From a bacterium SCSIO 12643 (GTDB taxonomy: Bacteria > Bacteroidota > Bacteroidia > Flavobacteriales_G > Salibacteraceae), in contig CP073750.1 of assembly GCA_024398135.1 (NCBI GenBank), positions 1,736,001-1,800,000 of the forward strand: a stretch of DNA of 64,000 nucleotides, in the 5' to 3' direction. Made by a program: the position numbers and the translations under genes. The notes under the pieces are model-generated. The model did no database searches. It saw nothing but the letters and a program-made list of their open reading frames with translations, and was not told the DNA's origin. Within the stretch, counting starts at the first letter, position 1, and each line of letters begins with the position of its first letter. This document shows positions 1-9,040 of this stretch, piece by piece.

Positions 1-2
1 CC

Positions 3-1664
3 ATGGCTCATGGAGATTTCACTTCCTGGAATTCTTATGTTGAAAACGGAGAAATAGCTATCTATGATTGGGAACTTTCTGCTCCACATATGCCTATTGG
101 CTATGATGCTTTTCATTTCATAATGCAACAAGGAATTCTGGTAAATCATGCTTCCTGGAATGCAATTAAAGAAGAAATATTCCAAACGATTTCTAAGCGT
201 CAATTTAAACTATGGTTGAACTCTGATGAATCAGGGTCTAAAAACATGCGAGATTATCTGGAGCTTTACATGCTTCTCAATACAGTTTATTATTTGGACC
301 TGTATTCTAATCAGGCCAAATGGCATAAGCAGGTACATTGGTTAATCAAAGTATGGAGTGCTGCTATTTCCGATATGTTACAGTCCGGTTCAAATCAACG
401 TCAGGTAGTTATTATGGATGTTTTTGATTCCTTAAAGGATCAACCATATGGTACAGTGAAATTCCCAGAATATTCTCCGGAGAAATTAAATGAATACTCA
501 GATATCGATATGTGTATTCCTCAAAAAAATGCGAGACAACTGGTTCGTTTTTTAAAGCAACATCCCATGACCGCTCAACTTAAATCTGTAAAGTATTCTT
601 ATATGAGTAGCGTTCAGGTTTTCTTAAAAGATGGTCAGGTATTGAGTCTGGATTTAATCTGGAAATTAAAAAGAAAATCTGTGGTGATGTTGGATACCAA
701 TCAAATCATATCCAGAAGTTATCTCAATGATTTCGGAGTGAAAAAAATCAAACAATCTGACTTAACACATTTCATCGGAATGTTTTACGTCCTGAACGGA
801 AAATCAGTTCCTCAAAAATTCAAAGCCTATGAAATGTTATTGGCTAAAAGCAACTCCGAATTAGACCGTATGTTATATCGTCATTTCGCATTCAACGATC
901 AGATCCATTCAGAGTTGGTGGCTTATTTAAATAAGCAATCCGCAAATCTGGGTGTATCCAAATTATTCAATCAAATCAGTTATTTATGGGATTGTGTAAC
1001 GAAATTCCTATTTAATAAAGGGATGGTTATCACTTTTAGCGGTGTAGACGGAGCAGGTAAATCTACTGTTATAGAAAAAGTAAAACACAGGGTAGAAAAG
1101 GTATTGAGAAAACCCGTTATTGTAATACGTCATCGTCCTTCGTTATTGCCAATTCTTAGTGCATGGGTAAAAGGAAAAGCACAAGCTGAAAAAGATGCCG
1201 CAAATACACTTCCAAGACAAGGTGCAAACAACAGTTTCTGGAGCTCACTTTTCAGATTTGGCTATTACTACACAGATTACATATTCGGCCAGTTCTATGT
1301 TTTCTTCAAATACCAAATCAGAGGTTATGTAGTGTTATACGATCGCTACTATTTTGATTTCATCAACGACAGCAGAAGAAGCAATATTGAATTGCCAAAA
1401 AACTGGATCAAAATGGGATACCATCTGGTATTCACTCCAAATCTGAACTTCTTCTTATATGCAGATCCAGATGTGATTCTTTCCAGAAAAAGGGAACTAG
1501 ATAAAGCAACGATCTCCTCACTTACCTCAGACTATATCAACTTGTTTAAAAAACTAGGGCAAAACCAAAAAGATACCTACTTCAACATTGAAAACATCCA
1601 ATTGGAACAAACAATTCGCCAAATCATGCAACAAACTACTCACAAACTAGCTATCGCATCATGA
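3..1664 (+). CDS. Multidomain kinase / nucleotidyltransferase / thymidylate kinase-like protein (5' truncated)
   Basis: The reading frame is open to the window edge and the first Met lies inside a motif, so the true start is upstream. Residues 3-10 (HGDFTSWN) and 22-24 (DWE) match the catalytic loop and metal-binding Asp of aminoglycoside phosphotransferase/choline kinase-fold enzymes. Around residue 166 the run SDIDMCI resembles a nucleotidyltransferase active site. Residues 347-355 (GVDGAGKST) form a P-loop and DRYYFDF at 447 is the thymidylate kinase DRY motif. The three parts suggest phosphorylation and nucleotide chemistry on a glycan precursor. It overlaps the next gene by 4 bp (ATGA), so it belongs to the glycan operon. 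Domain families are fairly sure; the substrate is unknown. Confidence 0.8.
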   Translation: MAHGDFTSWNSYVENGEIAIYDWELSAPHMPIGYDAFHFIMQQGILVNHASWNAIKEEIFQTISKRQFKLWLNSDESGSKNMRDYLELYMLLNTVYYLDLYSNQAKWHKQVHWLIKVWSAAISDMLQSGSNQRQVVIMDVFDSLKDQPYGTVKFPEYSPEKLNEYSDIDMCIPQKNARQLVRFLKQHPMTAQLKSVKYSYMSSVQVFLKDGQVLSLDLIWKLKRKSVVMLDTNQIISRSYLNDFGVKKIKQSDLTHFIGMFYVLNGKSVPQKFKAYEMLLAKSNSELDRMLYRHFAFNDQIHSELVAYLNKQSANLGVSKLFNQISYLWDCVTKFLFNKGMVITFSGVDGAGKSTVIEKVKHRVEKVLRKPVIVIRHRPSLLPILSAWVKGKAQAEKDAANTLPRQGANNSFWSSLFRFGYYYTDYIFGQFYVFFKYQIRGYVVLYDRYYFDFINDSRRSNIELPKNWIKMGYHLVFTPNLNFFLYADPDVILSRKRELDKATISSLTSDYINLFKKLGQNQKDTYFNIENIQLEQTIRQIMQQTTHKLAIAS

Positions 1665-2350
1665 AATCACTAATTGAAAATATAATCCAACTAAGGAATC
1701 CTAATTTCAAACTGGATCCTGATCTCAACTCTTACGCATTTTTTCAATTCGTTTGGGTCCAAACCTGGAATATGGTTCGAGGATTAAAATTATTGTTCTA
1801 TTTCAAAAATCCTAAGGGCGCATTATTAGGTAGAAGTGTTCGATTTTTTAACACCCCTAAAATCCAATTCGGCTCTTTTCTAAAACTCGGTGAACGTGTA
1901 TATATGAGTGCACTGGGAAAACAAGGAATCTCGTTGGGAAATAATGTAAGTATCGGTGATTTCAGCAGAGTCATTGTATCCACCTCATTCGACCATTTAG
2001 GGGAATACATTAAAATCGGAAACAATGTAGGTATCGGTGAATTCGCTTATTTGGGTGGAGCCGGTGGTTTGGAAATTGGAGACGACTGTATTGTAGGTCA
2101 ATACTTAAGTTGCCATCCGGAAAACCACCATGCAGATCAACCAAACATCCCAATCCGCATGCAAGGTGTATATCGTAAAGGCATTTCCATTGGTTCAAAT
2201 TGTTGGATTGGCAGTAAAGTCACCATTCTCGATGGTGTTCAAATTGGAAGCGGTTGCGTAATCGCTGCGGGTTCTGTGGTGACTAAATCCTTTGAACCAA
2301 ATTCAATCATTGGCGGTGTTCCCGCAAAACTCTTAAAATCCAGATTTTGA
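1661..2350 (+). CDS. Hexapeptide-repeat (left-handed beta-helix) acyltransferase
   Basis: A 229-residue protein with repeated [LIV]-G-x4 hexapeptides (ISLGNNVSIGDF, IKIGNNVGIGEF, LEIGDDCIVGQY, ISIGSNCWIGSK, VQIGSGCVIAAG) typical of the CatB/NodL/WbbJ transferase group, which moves acetyl or another acyl group onto a sugar. The loop HPENHHAD carries the family's catalytic His region, and the C-terminal SIIGGVPAKLLKSR is the classic ending of sugar O-acetyltransferases. It overlaps both neighbours, so translation is probably coupled within the polysaccharide operon. The sugar acceptor cannot be read from sequence. Confidence 0.9.
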   Translation: MKSLIENIIQLRNPNFKLDPDLNSYAFFQFVWVQTWNMVRGLKLLFYFKNPKGALLGRSVRFFNTPKIQFGSFLKLGERVYMSALGKQGISLGNNVSIGDFSRVIVSTSFDHLGEYIKIGNNVGIGEFAYLGGAGGLEIGDDCIVGQYLSCHPENHHADQPNIPIRMQGVYRKGISIGSNCWIGSKVTILDGVQIGSGCVIAAGSVVTKSFEPNSIIGGVPAKLLKSRF

Positions 2351-3576
2351 AAACAAAAAAAACCATACTCGCTACAACTTATGCGGTCAATCCTTTCAAA
2401 GGATCGGAAGATGGCATGGGATGGAATTTTGTTTGTCAAATCGCCAGATTTCATTCTGTGATTGCGATTACCAGAGAAAACAATCGTGAAGATATTGAAC
2501 GCTATATGCAACAGCACCCAAATGATATTTATGAAAATATCACTTTCCTTTATTTCGATTTACCATACTGGATGCGATTCTGGAAAAAAGGAAGTCGTGG
2601 AGCCATGTTGTACTATTGGATGTGGCAATATGGGGTCGTTTCATTTATTCGCAAACAAAATATCCATTTTGATATTGTTCACAATTTGAATTTTCACAAC
2701 GATTGGACCCCAAGCTATTTATGGAAATTAAATAAGCCTTTTGTTTGGGGACCTGTTGGACACCATCCAAAAATTCCAACTCAATATTTAAAAGCATACA
2801 AATTCATGTATCAGGTAAAAGACTCTTGTACATGGTTCGTCAAAAAACTATTCTGGAATGGATCAATTGCGTTAAAAAATACCGTTAAGAATGCAAATCA
2901 CGTATTGTGCATGAATACTTCTGTTCAAACGAAATTAAAACTTAAAACCAATCAACACTCAATTATGCCGTCAGTTGCTACAGAAGATTTTGGTTCCCCA
3001 AAAAGCACAAAATCTAAAAAATTCACTTTAATCTCCGCAGGTCGTCTAGTTCCACTAAAAGGTTTCGATCTCAGTATTTTGGCGTTTGCTTCATTTTTAA
3101 AACACATTCCATTACCTCATCGTAATGACTGTGAATTAATCATTGTAGGGAAAGGTCCGGAACTCAAAAAATATCAGGACTTATGTAAAGAAAATCAAAT
3201 CCTTCCTTATGTCAAATTCATTGACTGGATCGATCGCAAAGATCTCATGGAGCTATTTCGCTCAGCTACAGCCTTTTTATTTCCTTCTCACGAAGGCGCA
3301 GGTATGGTTGTTGCAGAAGCCCTATCGTTTGGTCTACCGGTCATTTGTTTGGATAATGAAGGTCCAGGTGAATTTATTGATGACTCATGCGGTTTCCGAA
3401 TTCCGGTACAATCTTATGAGAATACCATACGCGATCTGGATTCTGCTATTCATCAATTGTATATCAAGCCTCATTTACTAAAAGAAATGAAACAAAACGC
3501 TAGAAAAAAATTCGAAGAGTCGTTTCACTGGGATAGACGCGGTGAAGCTTTAAATCATATGTATCAAAATCTTTAG
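2347..3576 (+). CDS. Glycosyltransferase family 4
   Basis: A 409-residue GT-B fold protein. The C-terminal half has the GT4 signature SAGRLVPLKGFD followed by the EX7E motif (E316 to E324 in EGAGMVVAEALSFGLPV), which binds the nucleotide-sugar donor. KPFVWGPVGHHP in the N-terminal half is common in Bacteroidetes GT4 enzymes. The only start that fits the operon is TTG at 2347, overlapping the stop of the acyltransferase; the next ATG candidates are well inside the conserved N-terminus. It probably adds one sugar to a lipid-linked glycan at the inner face of the membrane. Donor and acceptor are unknown. Confidence 0.9.
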   Translation: MKTKKTILATTYAVNPFKGSEDGMGWNFVCQIARFHSVIAITRENNREDIERYMQQHPNDIYENITFLYFDLPYWMRFWKKGSRGAMLYYWMWQYGVVSFIRKQNIHFDIVHNLNFHNDWTPSYLWKLNKPFVWGPVGHHPKIPTQYLKAYKFMYQVKDSCTWFVKKLFWNGSIALKNTVKNANHVLCMNTSVQTKLKLKTNQHSIMPSVATEDFGSPKSTKSKKFTLISAGRLVPLKGFDLSILAFASFLKHIPLPHRNDCELIIVGKGPELKKYQDLCKENQILPYVKFIDWIDRKDLMELFRSATAFLFPSHEGAGMVVAEALSFGLPVICLDNEGPGEFIDDSCGFRIPVQSYENTIRDLDSAIHQLYIKPHLLKEMKQNARKKFEESFHWDRRGEALNHMYQNL

Positions 3577-3578
3577 TC

Positions 3579-4655
3579 ATGAAAATATTCGCTTTCCATT
3601 TACTCAATGATTATAGTGGCAGTCCTAAAGTACTTATGCAACTTATTAAAGGCTGGACAAAAAACAATATTGATGTGCATTTGGTAACCAGTAAAGGTCG
3701 TGATGGTTTTCTTTCAAACCTGGATGACGTTTCCTACCATCACTTCTGGTATCAATGGGCAAAGAATCCTTACTTAAGATTTATCAATTTAACGATCAGT
3801 CAACTCATCCTCATCTTCTCTTTGTGGTTTAAAGTGAGAAAAGATGATATCATATATGTCAATACAGTATTGCCTTTTGGCGCAGGAATCCTTGGTAAAT
3901 TAAAAGGCTGTAAGGTAATATACCACATACACGAAACCACGATCAATCCACCTGTGTTCAAGAAAATGGTTTTTGGTATTGCTAAATGGAGTGGTTCAGA
4001 AGTCATTTTTGTTTCTGAATTTTTAGCACGCCAGGAGCCATTTGAGAACACTAAAACACACATTTTGTATAATGCAATTGAGAACTCTTTTTTAGAAACT
4101 GCATCTCAAAATCGCAAAAAGACTAAAAGTCCTTCTCATGTTTTAATGGTTTGCTCCCTAAAAGATTATAAGGGTGTTCAGGAATTTGTACAGCTGGCAC
4201 AGCAAAATCTCAATTTCAATTTCAAGTTAGTTTTAAATGCATCACAACAAGAAATTGATTCCTATTTCGAGGCTGTAGACCGTCCGTTGAATTTGCAAAT
4301 TTTTCACTCTCAAACCAACTTACATCCCTTCTATCAATGGGCAGATGTTATTTTAAATCTTTCACGACCACATCAATGGGTGGAGACTTTCGGACTTACA
4401 ATCATTGAAGGGATGGCTTATGGAATACCTGCGATTGTTCCTCCTGTGGGTGGGATTACTGAACTTGTTCAGGAAAACACAAATGGGTATAAAGTAGATT
4501 GCAGAAAAACACATCTGCTAAATGAAAAACTCAACCAATTGTTTTCTCAAAAAGAAAAGTATGAACAAATGATTCAATACAACATTAACAAAATCAATCA
4601 CTACAGTGAAAACAGTTTTATACGTAAAAACCTGAGTATTTTATCATTACTGTAA
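3579..4655 (+). CDS. Glycosyltransferase family 4
   Basis: A second, divergent GT4 protein (358 residues) starting 2 bp after the previous stop. The acceptor half has NTVLPFGAGILGKLKGCKVIYHIHE, and the donor half has HVLMVCSLKDYKG and an EX7E motif at E269 and E277 (ETFGLTIIEGMAYG). SNP-like similarity to its neighbour is low, so this is not a recent duplication. It ends the tight part of the operon: 124 bp separate it from the next gene. Sugar specificity is unknown. Confidence 0.88.
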   Translation: MKIFAFHLLNDYSGSPKVLMQLIKGWTKNNIDVHLVTSKGRDGFLSNLDDVSYHHFWYQWAKNPYLRFINLTISQLILIFSLWFKVRKDDIIYVNTVLPFGAGILGKLKGCKVIYHIHETTINPPVFKKMVFGIAKWSGSEVIFVSEFLARQEPFENTKTHILYNAIENSFLETASQNRKKTKSPSHVLMVCSLKDYKGVQEFVQLAQQNLNFNFKLVLNASQQEIDSYFEAVDRPLNLQIFHSQTNLHPFYQWADVILNLSRPHQWVETFGLTIIEGMAYGIPAIVPPVGGITELVQENTNGYKVDCRKTHLLNEKLNQLFSQKEKYEQMIQYNINKINHYSENSFIRKNLSILSLL

Positions 4656-4779
4656 TCTGGAAACCATTTCCATATAATGGAAAACATTCTTTGCAAAACA
4701 AACTTAAATCACTAAAAAACAGAGCTTTAAATTAAACGCATGGTTTTTGGCATTAACATAGAAACATTTAATCGCCAAA

Positions 4780-5988
4780 ATGAAAACAAAAGTAGCTATC
4801 ATAGGAACAGTTGGTCTTCCAGCCAAATACGGAGGATTCGAAACTTTAGCCAGTCACCTGGTAAAACATCTGAAAGACAAATTTGACTTCACGGTGTATT
4901 GCTCTTCAAAATCCTATGCTAAAGAAGAACAGCAAACGCATTATCAATCTGCACGTTTAAAATACATTCCATTAAAAGCCAATGGGGCTCAAAGTATATT
5001 ATACGATGCTTTATCAATATTTCATGCATTGTTTTATGCAGATGTACTATTGGTTTTGGGAGTGGCCGGGGCCTGGACTTTTCCTTTTATCAAATGGTTT
5101 ACAAATAAAAAAATTATCGTTTCTATTGATGGCATTGAATGGAAAAGAGACAAATGGAATTTGCTAGCCAAAAGCTATTTATTCTGGGCAGAATCTATTG
5201 CAGTAAAATATTCAAACATCGACATTTCAGATAACGAATCTATTCAGGATTATACTGCAATGCGCTATAACAGTCTAAGCAGAATCATTGAATATGGTGC
5301 GGATCATACCATAAAATCTTCCGTGACATATAAAGACATTCAAAAATTCCCTTTTTTATCAGGTGCGTATGCATTTAAAGTATGCCGTATTGAACCAGAA
5401 AATAATGTGGGAATGGTGCTCGATGCGTTCTCAAAGCTTCCAAAGTACAATATCGTCATTGTAGGAAACTGGAATAATAGTCCGTATGGCATTAAACTCC
5501 GATTACAATATGAATCCTACAAAAACATCCACTTATTGGATCCTATTTATGATCAAAAAATATTGGATGTACTTCGTGGAAATGCGCTATTATACATTCA
5601 CGGACATTCAGCCGGAGGAACTAATCCGTCACTTGTAGAAGCTATGTATTTGGGGTTACCCATTGCCTCGTTTGGCGTCTCCTACAATAGAACAACTACA
5701 GAAAACAAAGCTCACTACTTTCAAAGTAGTAAGGAACTAGTTCAAATTATCAAATCTTCTAAGGTGAGCCAACTAAAAAAACAAGGTCATTTGATGAAGA
5801 TGATTGCATGTAGAAGATATACCTGGAAAATCATTGCTGACAAATACCAAAATCTGATTTTCGAAGCGATGGTTGTAAAATCTAAATCACCGGTTCAAAA
5901 ACCAATCAATTATCAACTGAATATGCAACTCAATCAAATGGAATTGGGGCATTTAAACAGCCAGCAATTATTTTTTGAAAAACGTTAA
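4780..5988 (+). CDS. DUF1972-type glycosyltransferase (rhamnosyltransferase-like)
   Basis: The N-terminus IIGTVGLPAKYGGFETLASHLV is diagnostic of the DUF1972 domain found at the start of rhamnosyl- and related glycosyltransferases in capsule and O-antigen loci. The C-terminal half carries HGHSAGGTNPSLVEAMYLGLPI, a GT4-like donor site. Length (402 residues) is normal. The final 30 residues are Gln/Asn-rich and look unstructured. It lies 11 bp upstream of the WecA-like gene, so the two are probably co-transcribed; the 124 bp before it could hold a separate promoter. Confidence 0.88.
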   Translation: MKTKVAIIGTVGLPAKYGGFETLASHLVKHLKDKFDFTVYCSSKSYAKEEQQTHYQSARLKYIPLKANGAQSILYDALSIFHALFYADVLLVLGVAGAWTFPFIKWFTNKKIIVSIDGIEWKRDKWNLLAKSYLFWAESIAVKYSNIDISDNESIQDYTAMRYNSLSRIIEYGADHTIKSSVTYKDIQKFPFLSGAYAFKVCRIEPENNVGMVLDAFSKLPKYNIVIVGNWNNSPYGIKLRLQYESYKNIHLLDPIYDQKILDVLRGNALLYIHGHSAGGTNPSLVEAMYLGLPIASFGVSYNRTTTENKAHYFQSSKELVQIIKSSKVSQLKKQGHLMKMIACRRYTWKIIADKYQNLIFEAMVVKSKSPVQKPINYQLNMQLNQMELGHLNSQQLFFEKR

Positions 5989-5999
5989 AACAAATCATC

Positions 6000-7079
6000 A
6001 TGGACCAATTATACACTTACTTCGCTATACCATTACTTTCATTTGTGTTGACTTTAATATTAGTTCCACCCATAAAAAAACTAGCCATTAAAGTACAATT
6101 GGTTGATCAACCAAATTGGCGTAAAGTACATGTAAATCCAATTCCATTAATTGGTGGAGTTACCGTCTTTTTATCTGCTGGTTTGGCCATGTTCTTATCT
6201 TCTGACCTATATCAAAACTTTGTAGACCATTATCCGCTTATTCTGGGTGCAGTAATACTCCTCGTGATAGGCGTGGTTGATGATAAAATGGATGTGAGTG
6301 CTATATTAAAATTAGCCGCTCAAATTGCTTTAGCCTTCTTTGTGGTTAATAGTGGTATCAGAATCGAATCCCTATATGGAATACTCGGAGTTCATGAACT
6401 TTCAGAAACAGCCCAAATAGCATTAACCATGGTAGTTATTGTTGGAACTGTGAATGCCTTTAACTTAATGGATGGAATAGACGGTTTAGCAGCCGGATTA
6501 GCTATTTTATGTTTAAGTGTGTATTCATTGATTGCTTTTGCCATATCTCAATATTTCCTCATGACATTATATGTCGCTTTAATAGGCGCATTATTGGGGT
6601 TTCTAAGATTCAACCTTTCCGCATCTAAAAAAATATTTATGGGTGATGCCGGGTCTTTAGCTTTGGGTTTCATCATAGTAGTTTCAGGAATTATGTTGAT
6701 CCAAAACTCCGGCAGCCTTCCCGCTCAATCGTTGGCACTTACTGTGGTTATTGGCGCATTGATTCTACCTGTAGCCGATTCTTTACGCGTATATCGTACA
6801 CGTATTAAAATGGGTTACAGCCCATTCAGACCAGATAAACAACATTTCCATCATCTTTTTATCCAGTTGGGAATCCAACATAAACGCGCCACATTTTTTA
6901 TTCTATTATCAGCTTTAGCGTTTTTAGCTTTCTCATATTTCTCAGGAGCATATCTAAATGTAACTGTGGTGATTGTTGGTTTAATTGCTATTTATGTAGG
7001 TATATGTGCCGTTTTAATTTTAACAAATCAGCTACAGGAATGGAAAAACAAAATCCGAAAAATGGAAAACAAATTTTAA
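6000..7079 (+). CDS. wecA: Undecaprenyl-phosphate sugar-1-phosphate transferase (WecA/TagO family)
   Basis: An integral membrane enzyme (359 residues, about ten hydrophobic segments) that starts lipid-linked glycan assembly by moving a HexNAc-1-phosphate from UDP onto undecaprenyl phosphate. Family motifs are all present: LVDQPNWRKVHVNPIPLIGG, the DD pair in GVVDDKMDVS, NAFNLMDGIDGLAAG, the metal-binding FMGDAGSLALGF, and the cytoplasmic HFHHLFIQLG loop that separates WecA-type enzymes from MraY. It ends one base from the convergent HxlR gene. The exact sugar cannot be decided, so the symbol marks the family. Confidence 0.9.
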   Translation: MDQLYTYFAIPLLSFVLTLILVPPIKKLAIKVQLVDQPNWRKVHVNPIPLIGGVTVFLSAGLAMFLSSDLYQNFVDHYPLILGAVILLVIGVVDDKMDVSAILKLAAQIALAFFVVNSGIRIESLYGILGVHELSETAQIALTMVVIVGTVNAFNLMDGIDGLAAGLAILCLSVYSLIAFAISQYFLMTLYVALIGALLGFLRFNLSASKKIFMGDAGSLALGFIIVVSGIMLIQNSGSLPAQSLALTVVIGALILPVADSLRVYRTRIKMGYSPFRPDKQHFHHLFIQLGIQHKRATFFILLSALAFLAFSYFSGAYLNVTVVIVGLIAIYVGICAVLILTNQLQEWKNKIRKMENKF

Positions 7080-7080
7080 T

Positions 7081-7455
7081 CTACGATTTACTCAATGCAT
7101 AGCTGGAGCGCGTAGCTAAGATTTGGCTTTGATGCGCTTCTGCCCATTGAGATAATCCAAGGATATGAGGTACCAAAGTTTTTCCCAGCGGACTTAATTC
7201 GTATTCTACACGCGGAGGAACTTCAGGAAACACCTCTCTTTGAATCAAACCATCCGCTTCCAAAGTTCTTAATGTAACTGTCAACATCTTCTGCGATATT
7301 CCATCAATGGCTTTATACAATTCATTAAAGCGCATCTTTTTTTCCTCAGTACTGGTAAAAGATTCGCTCAAAATAGAAATCACCAACAACGACCATTTAT
7401 CTCCAAACCGATCTAAAACATTTCGAATAGGACATCCATTCATATTATTTTGCAT
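7081..7455 (-). CDS. HxlR-family winged-helix transcriptional regulator
   Basis: A 124-residue protein with the HxlR signature: N-terminal NGCPIRNVLDRFGDKWSLLVI with its conserved Cys, followed by the wing region RFNELYKAIDGISQKMLTVTLRTLEADGLI and EYELSPLGKTL. Such regulators often sense thiol-reactive or oxidative stress through the N-terminal Cys. It is divergent from a DsbA-like/SDR gene pair, which is the usual position for an HxlR protein that controls redox enzymes. Its stop codon is one base from that of the convergent WecA-like gene. Confidence 0.92.
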   Translation of the reverse strand: MQNNMNGCPIRNVLDRFGDKWSLLVISILSESFTSTEEKKMRFNELYKAIDGISQKMLTVTLRTLEADGLIQREVFPEVPPRVEYELSPLGKTLVPHILGLSQWAEAHQSQILATRSSYALSKS

Positions 7456-7500
7456 TTTCTTCTGATTGTAAACTATTTATTTTCAACAAGACTAACCCCC

Positions 7501-7580
7501 AGGTAAGTAACCTACATTAGCGTACCTTCTTGTGGGAGACAAAAATCCGAAATACCTTTGACTTACGAAAAGTTAGTTAC
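7501..7580. promoter_or_regulatory. DsbA/SDR promoter with candidate HxlR operators
   Basis: A -33 TTG (7530-7532) and -7 TACCTTTG (7553-7560) separated by 20 bp fit the Bacteroidetes promoter. The near-palindrome AGGTAAGTAACCT lies just upstream (7501-7513), and the related GTTAGTTAC (7572-7580) lies just after the expected start point. HxlR proteins bind such short inverted repeats, so these are plausible operators. The promoter call is fairly good; the operator call is inference. Confidence 0.5.
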
Positions 7581-7604
7581 TTCATATTTTATACTATTTT
7601 GATT

Positions 7605-8246
7605 ATGAGTGATAAAATAATATATATAATGGATCCGCATTGCGGATGGTGTTATGGAAATAGTCAAAACATTACACAATTAAAGGCGTCCTTTTCAAAT
7701 CAATTTGAATTTGAAATCCTGGTTGGGGGAATGTGGTTAGGTGCAAACGCCCCATTTGGAGGGCCCCGGTTGGCTTCGTTTATCCAATCTCATGCGCCTA
7801 AGATGTCGCAAACTACCGGAGCAGAGGTTTCAGAAAAATATTATCAACTTACATCAGACACTTCTTATCAATTCAGTAGTTTAGAACCATGTGCTGCTAT
7901 ATATCTAGTAAAACAAATAGCTCCGGAAAAGGTATTTGCATTTGCGAAGAAGGTACAAGAAGCTCTTTTTATTGACGGATTACCCTTACATAACATTTCA
8001 TCATATACGTCCATTTTAGAGGAACTGGATATTGATTTGGCAGAGTTTCAATCCAAATGGATGACTTCCGAAAACATTAAAGAAACACAAAAAGAATTTG
8101 AAAAAGCACGCACTTTAGCCAACGGTTTTCCAACTTTGATTTACTCAAAGGAATCCAAAAACTACTTATTGGCTTCTGGTTACTTTGAATTAGATAGAAT
8201 GAAACAACAACTTCAATCCATAAAAAGCTATGAACTGGAAAAGTAA
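7605..8246 (+). CDS. DsbA-family oxidoreductase (FrnE-like)
   Basis: From ATG 7605 the protein has 213 residues. MDPHCGWCYGN places a CGWC redox motif at Cys13/Cys16, near the N-terminus as in cytoplasmic FrnE-like DsbA proteins; there is no signal peptide. FGGPRLASF and the C-terminal ANGFPTLIY (the cis-Pro loop) support a thioredoxin fold with a helical insertion. The longer frame begins with TTG at 7530 inside the -33 box, so that start is rejected. It overlaps the following SDR gene by 17 bp, so the two are co-transcribed. Likely role: thiol or quinone redox stress response under the HxlR regulator. Confidence 0.88.
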   Translation: MSDKIIYIMDPHCGWCYGNSQNITQLKASFSNQFEFEILVGGMWLGANAPFGGPRLASFIQSHAPKMSQTTGAEVSEKYYQLTSDTSYQFSSLEPCAAIYLVKQIAPEKVFAFAKKVQEALFIDGLPLHNISSYTSILEELDIDLAEFQSKWMTSENIKETQKEFEKARTLANGFPTLIYSKESKNYLLASGYFELDRMKQQLQSIKSYELEK

Positions 8247-8928
8247 ACGTATTATCATCACTGGAGGAAACTCCGGTATTGGGAAACAATTGGTCACCGA
8301 TCTTTCCCAACTTGGCGCAAAAATTTCTTTTTGTGGATTGGAACCTGATCAGGTCCGGGAAGTTGCAGAAACTTTCGAGGTAAATGGTGTTGTTGCAGAT
8401 TTATGTGATGATGCACAACTTCAGACCTTTTTTGAAAACTCTATTTCATATTTAGGTGGATTGGATATTCTGATCAATAATGCAGGTTACGTCATCGCAG
8501 AATCTTTCGAAGATCTAAAACGTACCGATTTTGAAAAGATGTTTGCTTTGAACGCTATTGCTCCTGCAAGATTGGCTCAGTTAAGTATTCCTCATTTTAA
8601 AACGCAAGGTTTTGGAGATATTTTAAATATCGGGGCTACCGGAGGTTACTACGCTTTTGATAAAGGCACCGCATATTCTGCGAGTAAATCAGCTTTAAGT
8701 ATCATTTCCAAAAACCTCAACCTGGAATTTAGAAAACATCATATTCGAACCTTCCATATTGATCCCAGTTGGTGTACCGATACCAACAACAATAATTACG
8801 GTAGTCATATTCCCGCAAATCCCGAACAATTAAACCCCACAGACATCACGCATCTTATTGTTGAGGTTTTAAAAATGGATAGACGCGGATTCGTTCCTCA
8901 AATGTCTATTTGGGGGACTCAACCTTAG
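8230..8928 (+). CDS. Short-chain dehydrogenase/reductase
   Basis: A 232-residue classical SDR. The cofactor motif is IIITGGNSGIGKQL, NNAG stabilises the central sheet, and the catalytic pair is Tyr149/Lys153 in YSASK. The Gly-rich motif and CGLEPDQ after strand 2 leave NADH versus NADPH open. The start overlaps the DsbA-like gene, implying translational coupling and a shared redox role. The substrate is unknown. No clear terminator follows. Confidence 0.9.
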   Translation: MNWKSKRIIITGGNSGIGKQLVTDLSQLGAKISFCGLEPDQVREVAETFEVNGVVADLCDDAQLQTFFENSISYLGGLDILINNAGYVIAESFEDLKRTDFEKMFALNAIAPARLAQLSIPHFKTQGFGDILNIGATGGYYAFDKGTAYSASKSALSIISKNLNLEFRKHHIRTFHIDPSWCTDTNNNNYGSHIPANPEQLNPTDITHLIVEVLKMDRRGFVPQMSIWGTQP

Positions 8929-9040
8929 CATGACACCTCGTATCTTCATGATATAAAACACTTTGTAATGGGCCAGACAAATAAAAATAGCATGTCTTGA
9001 TCAAAAACGTTATTTTAGCCCATTAAATTTCTACTAAGCT

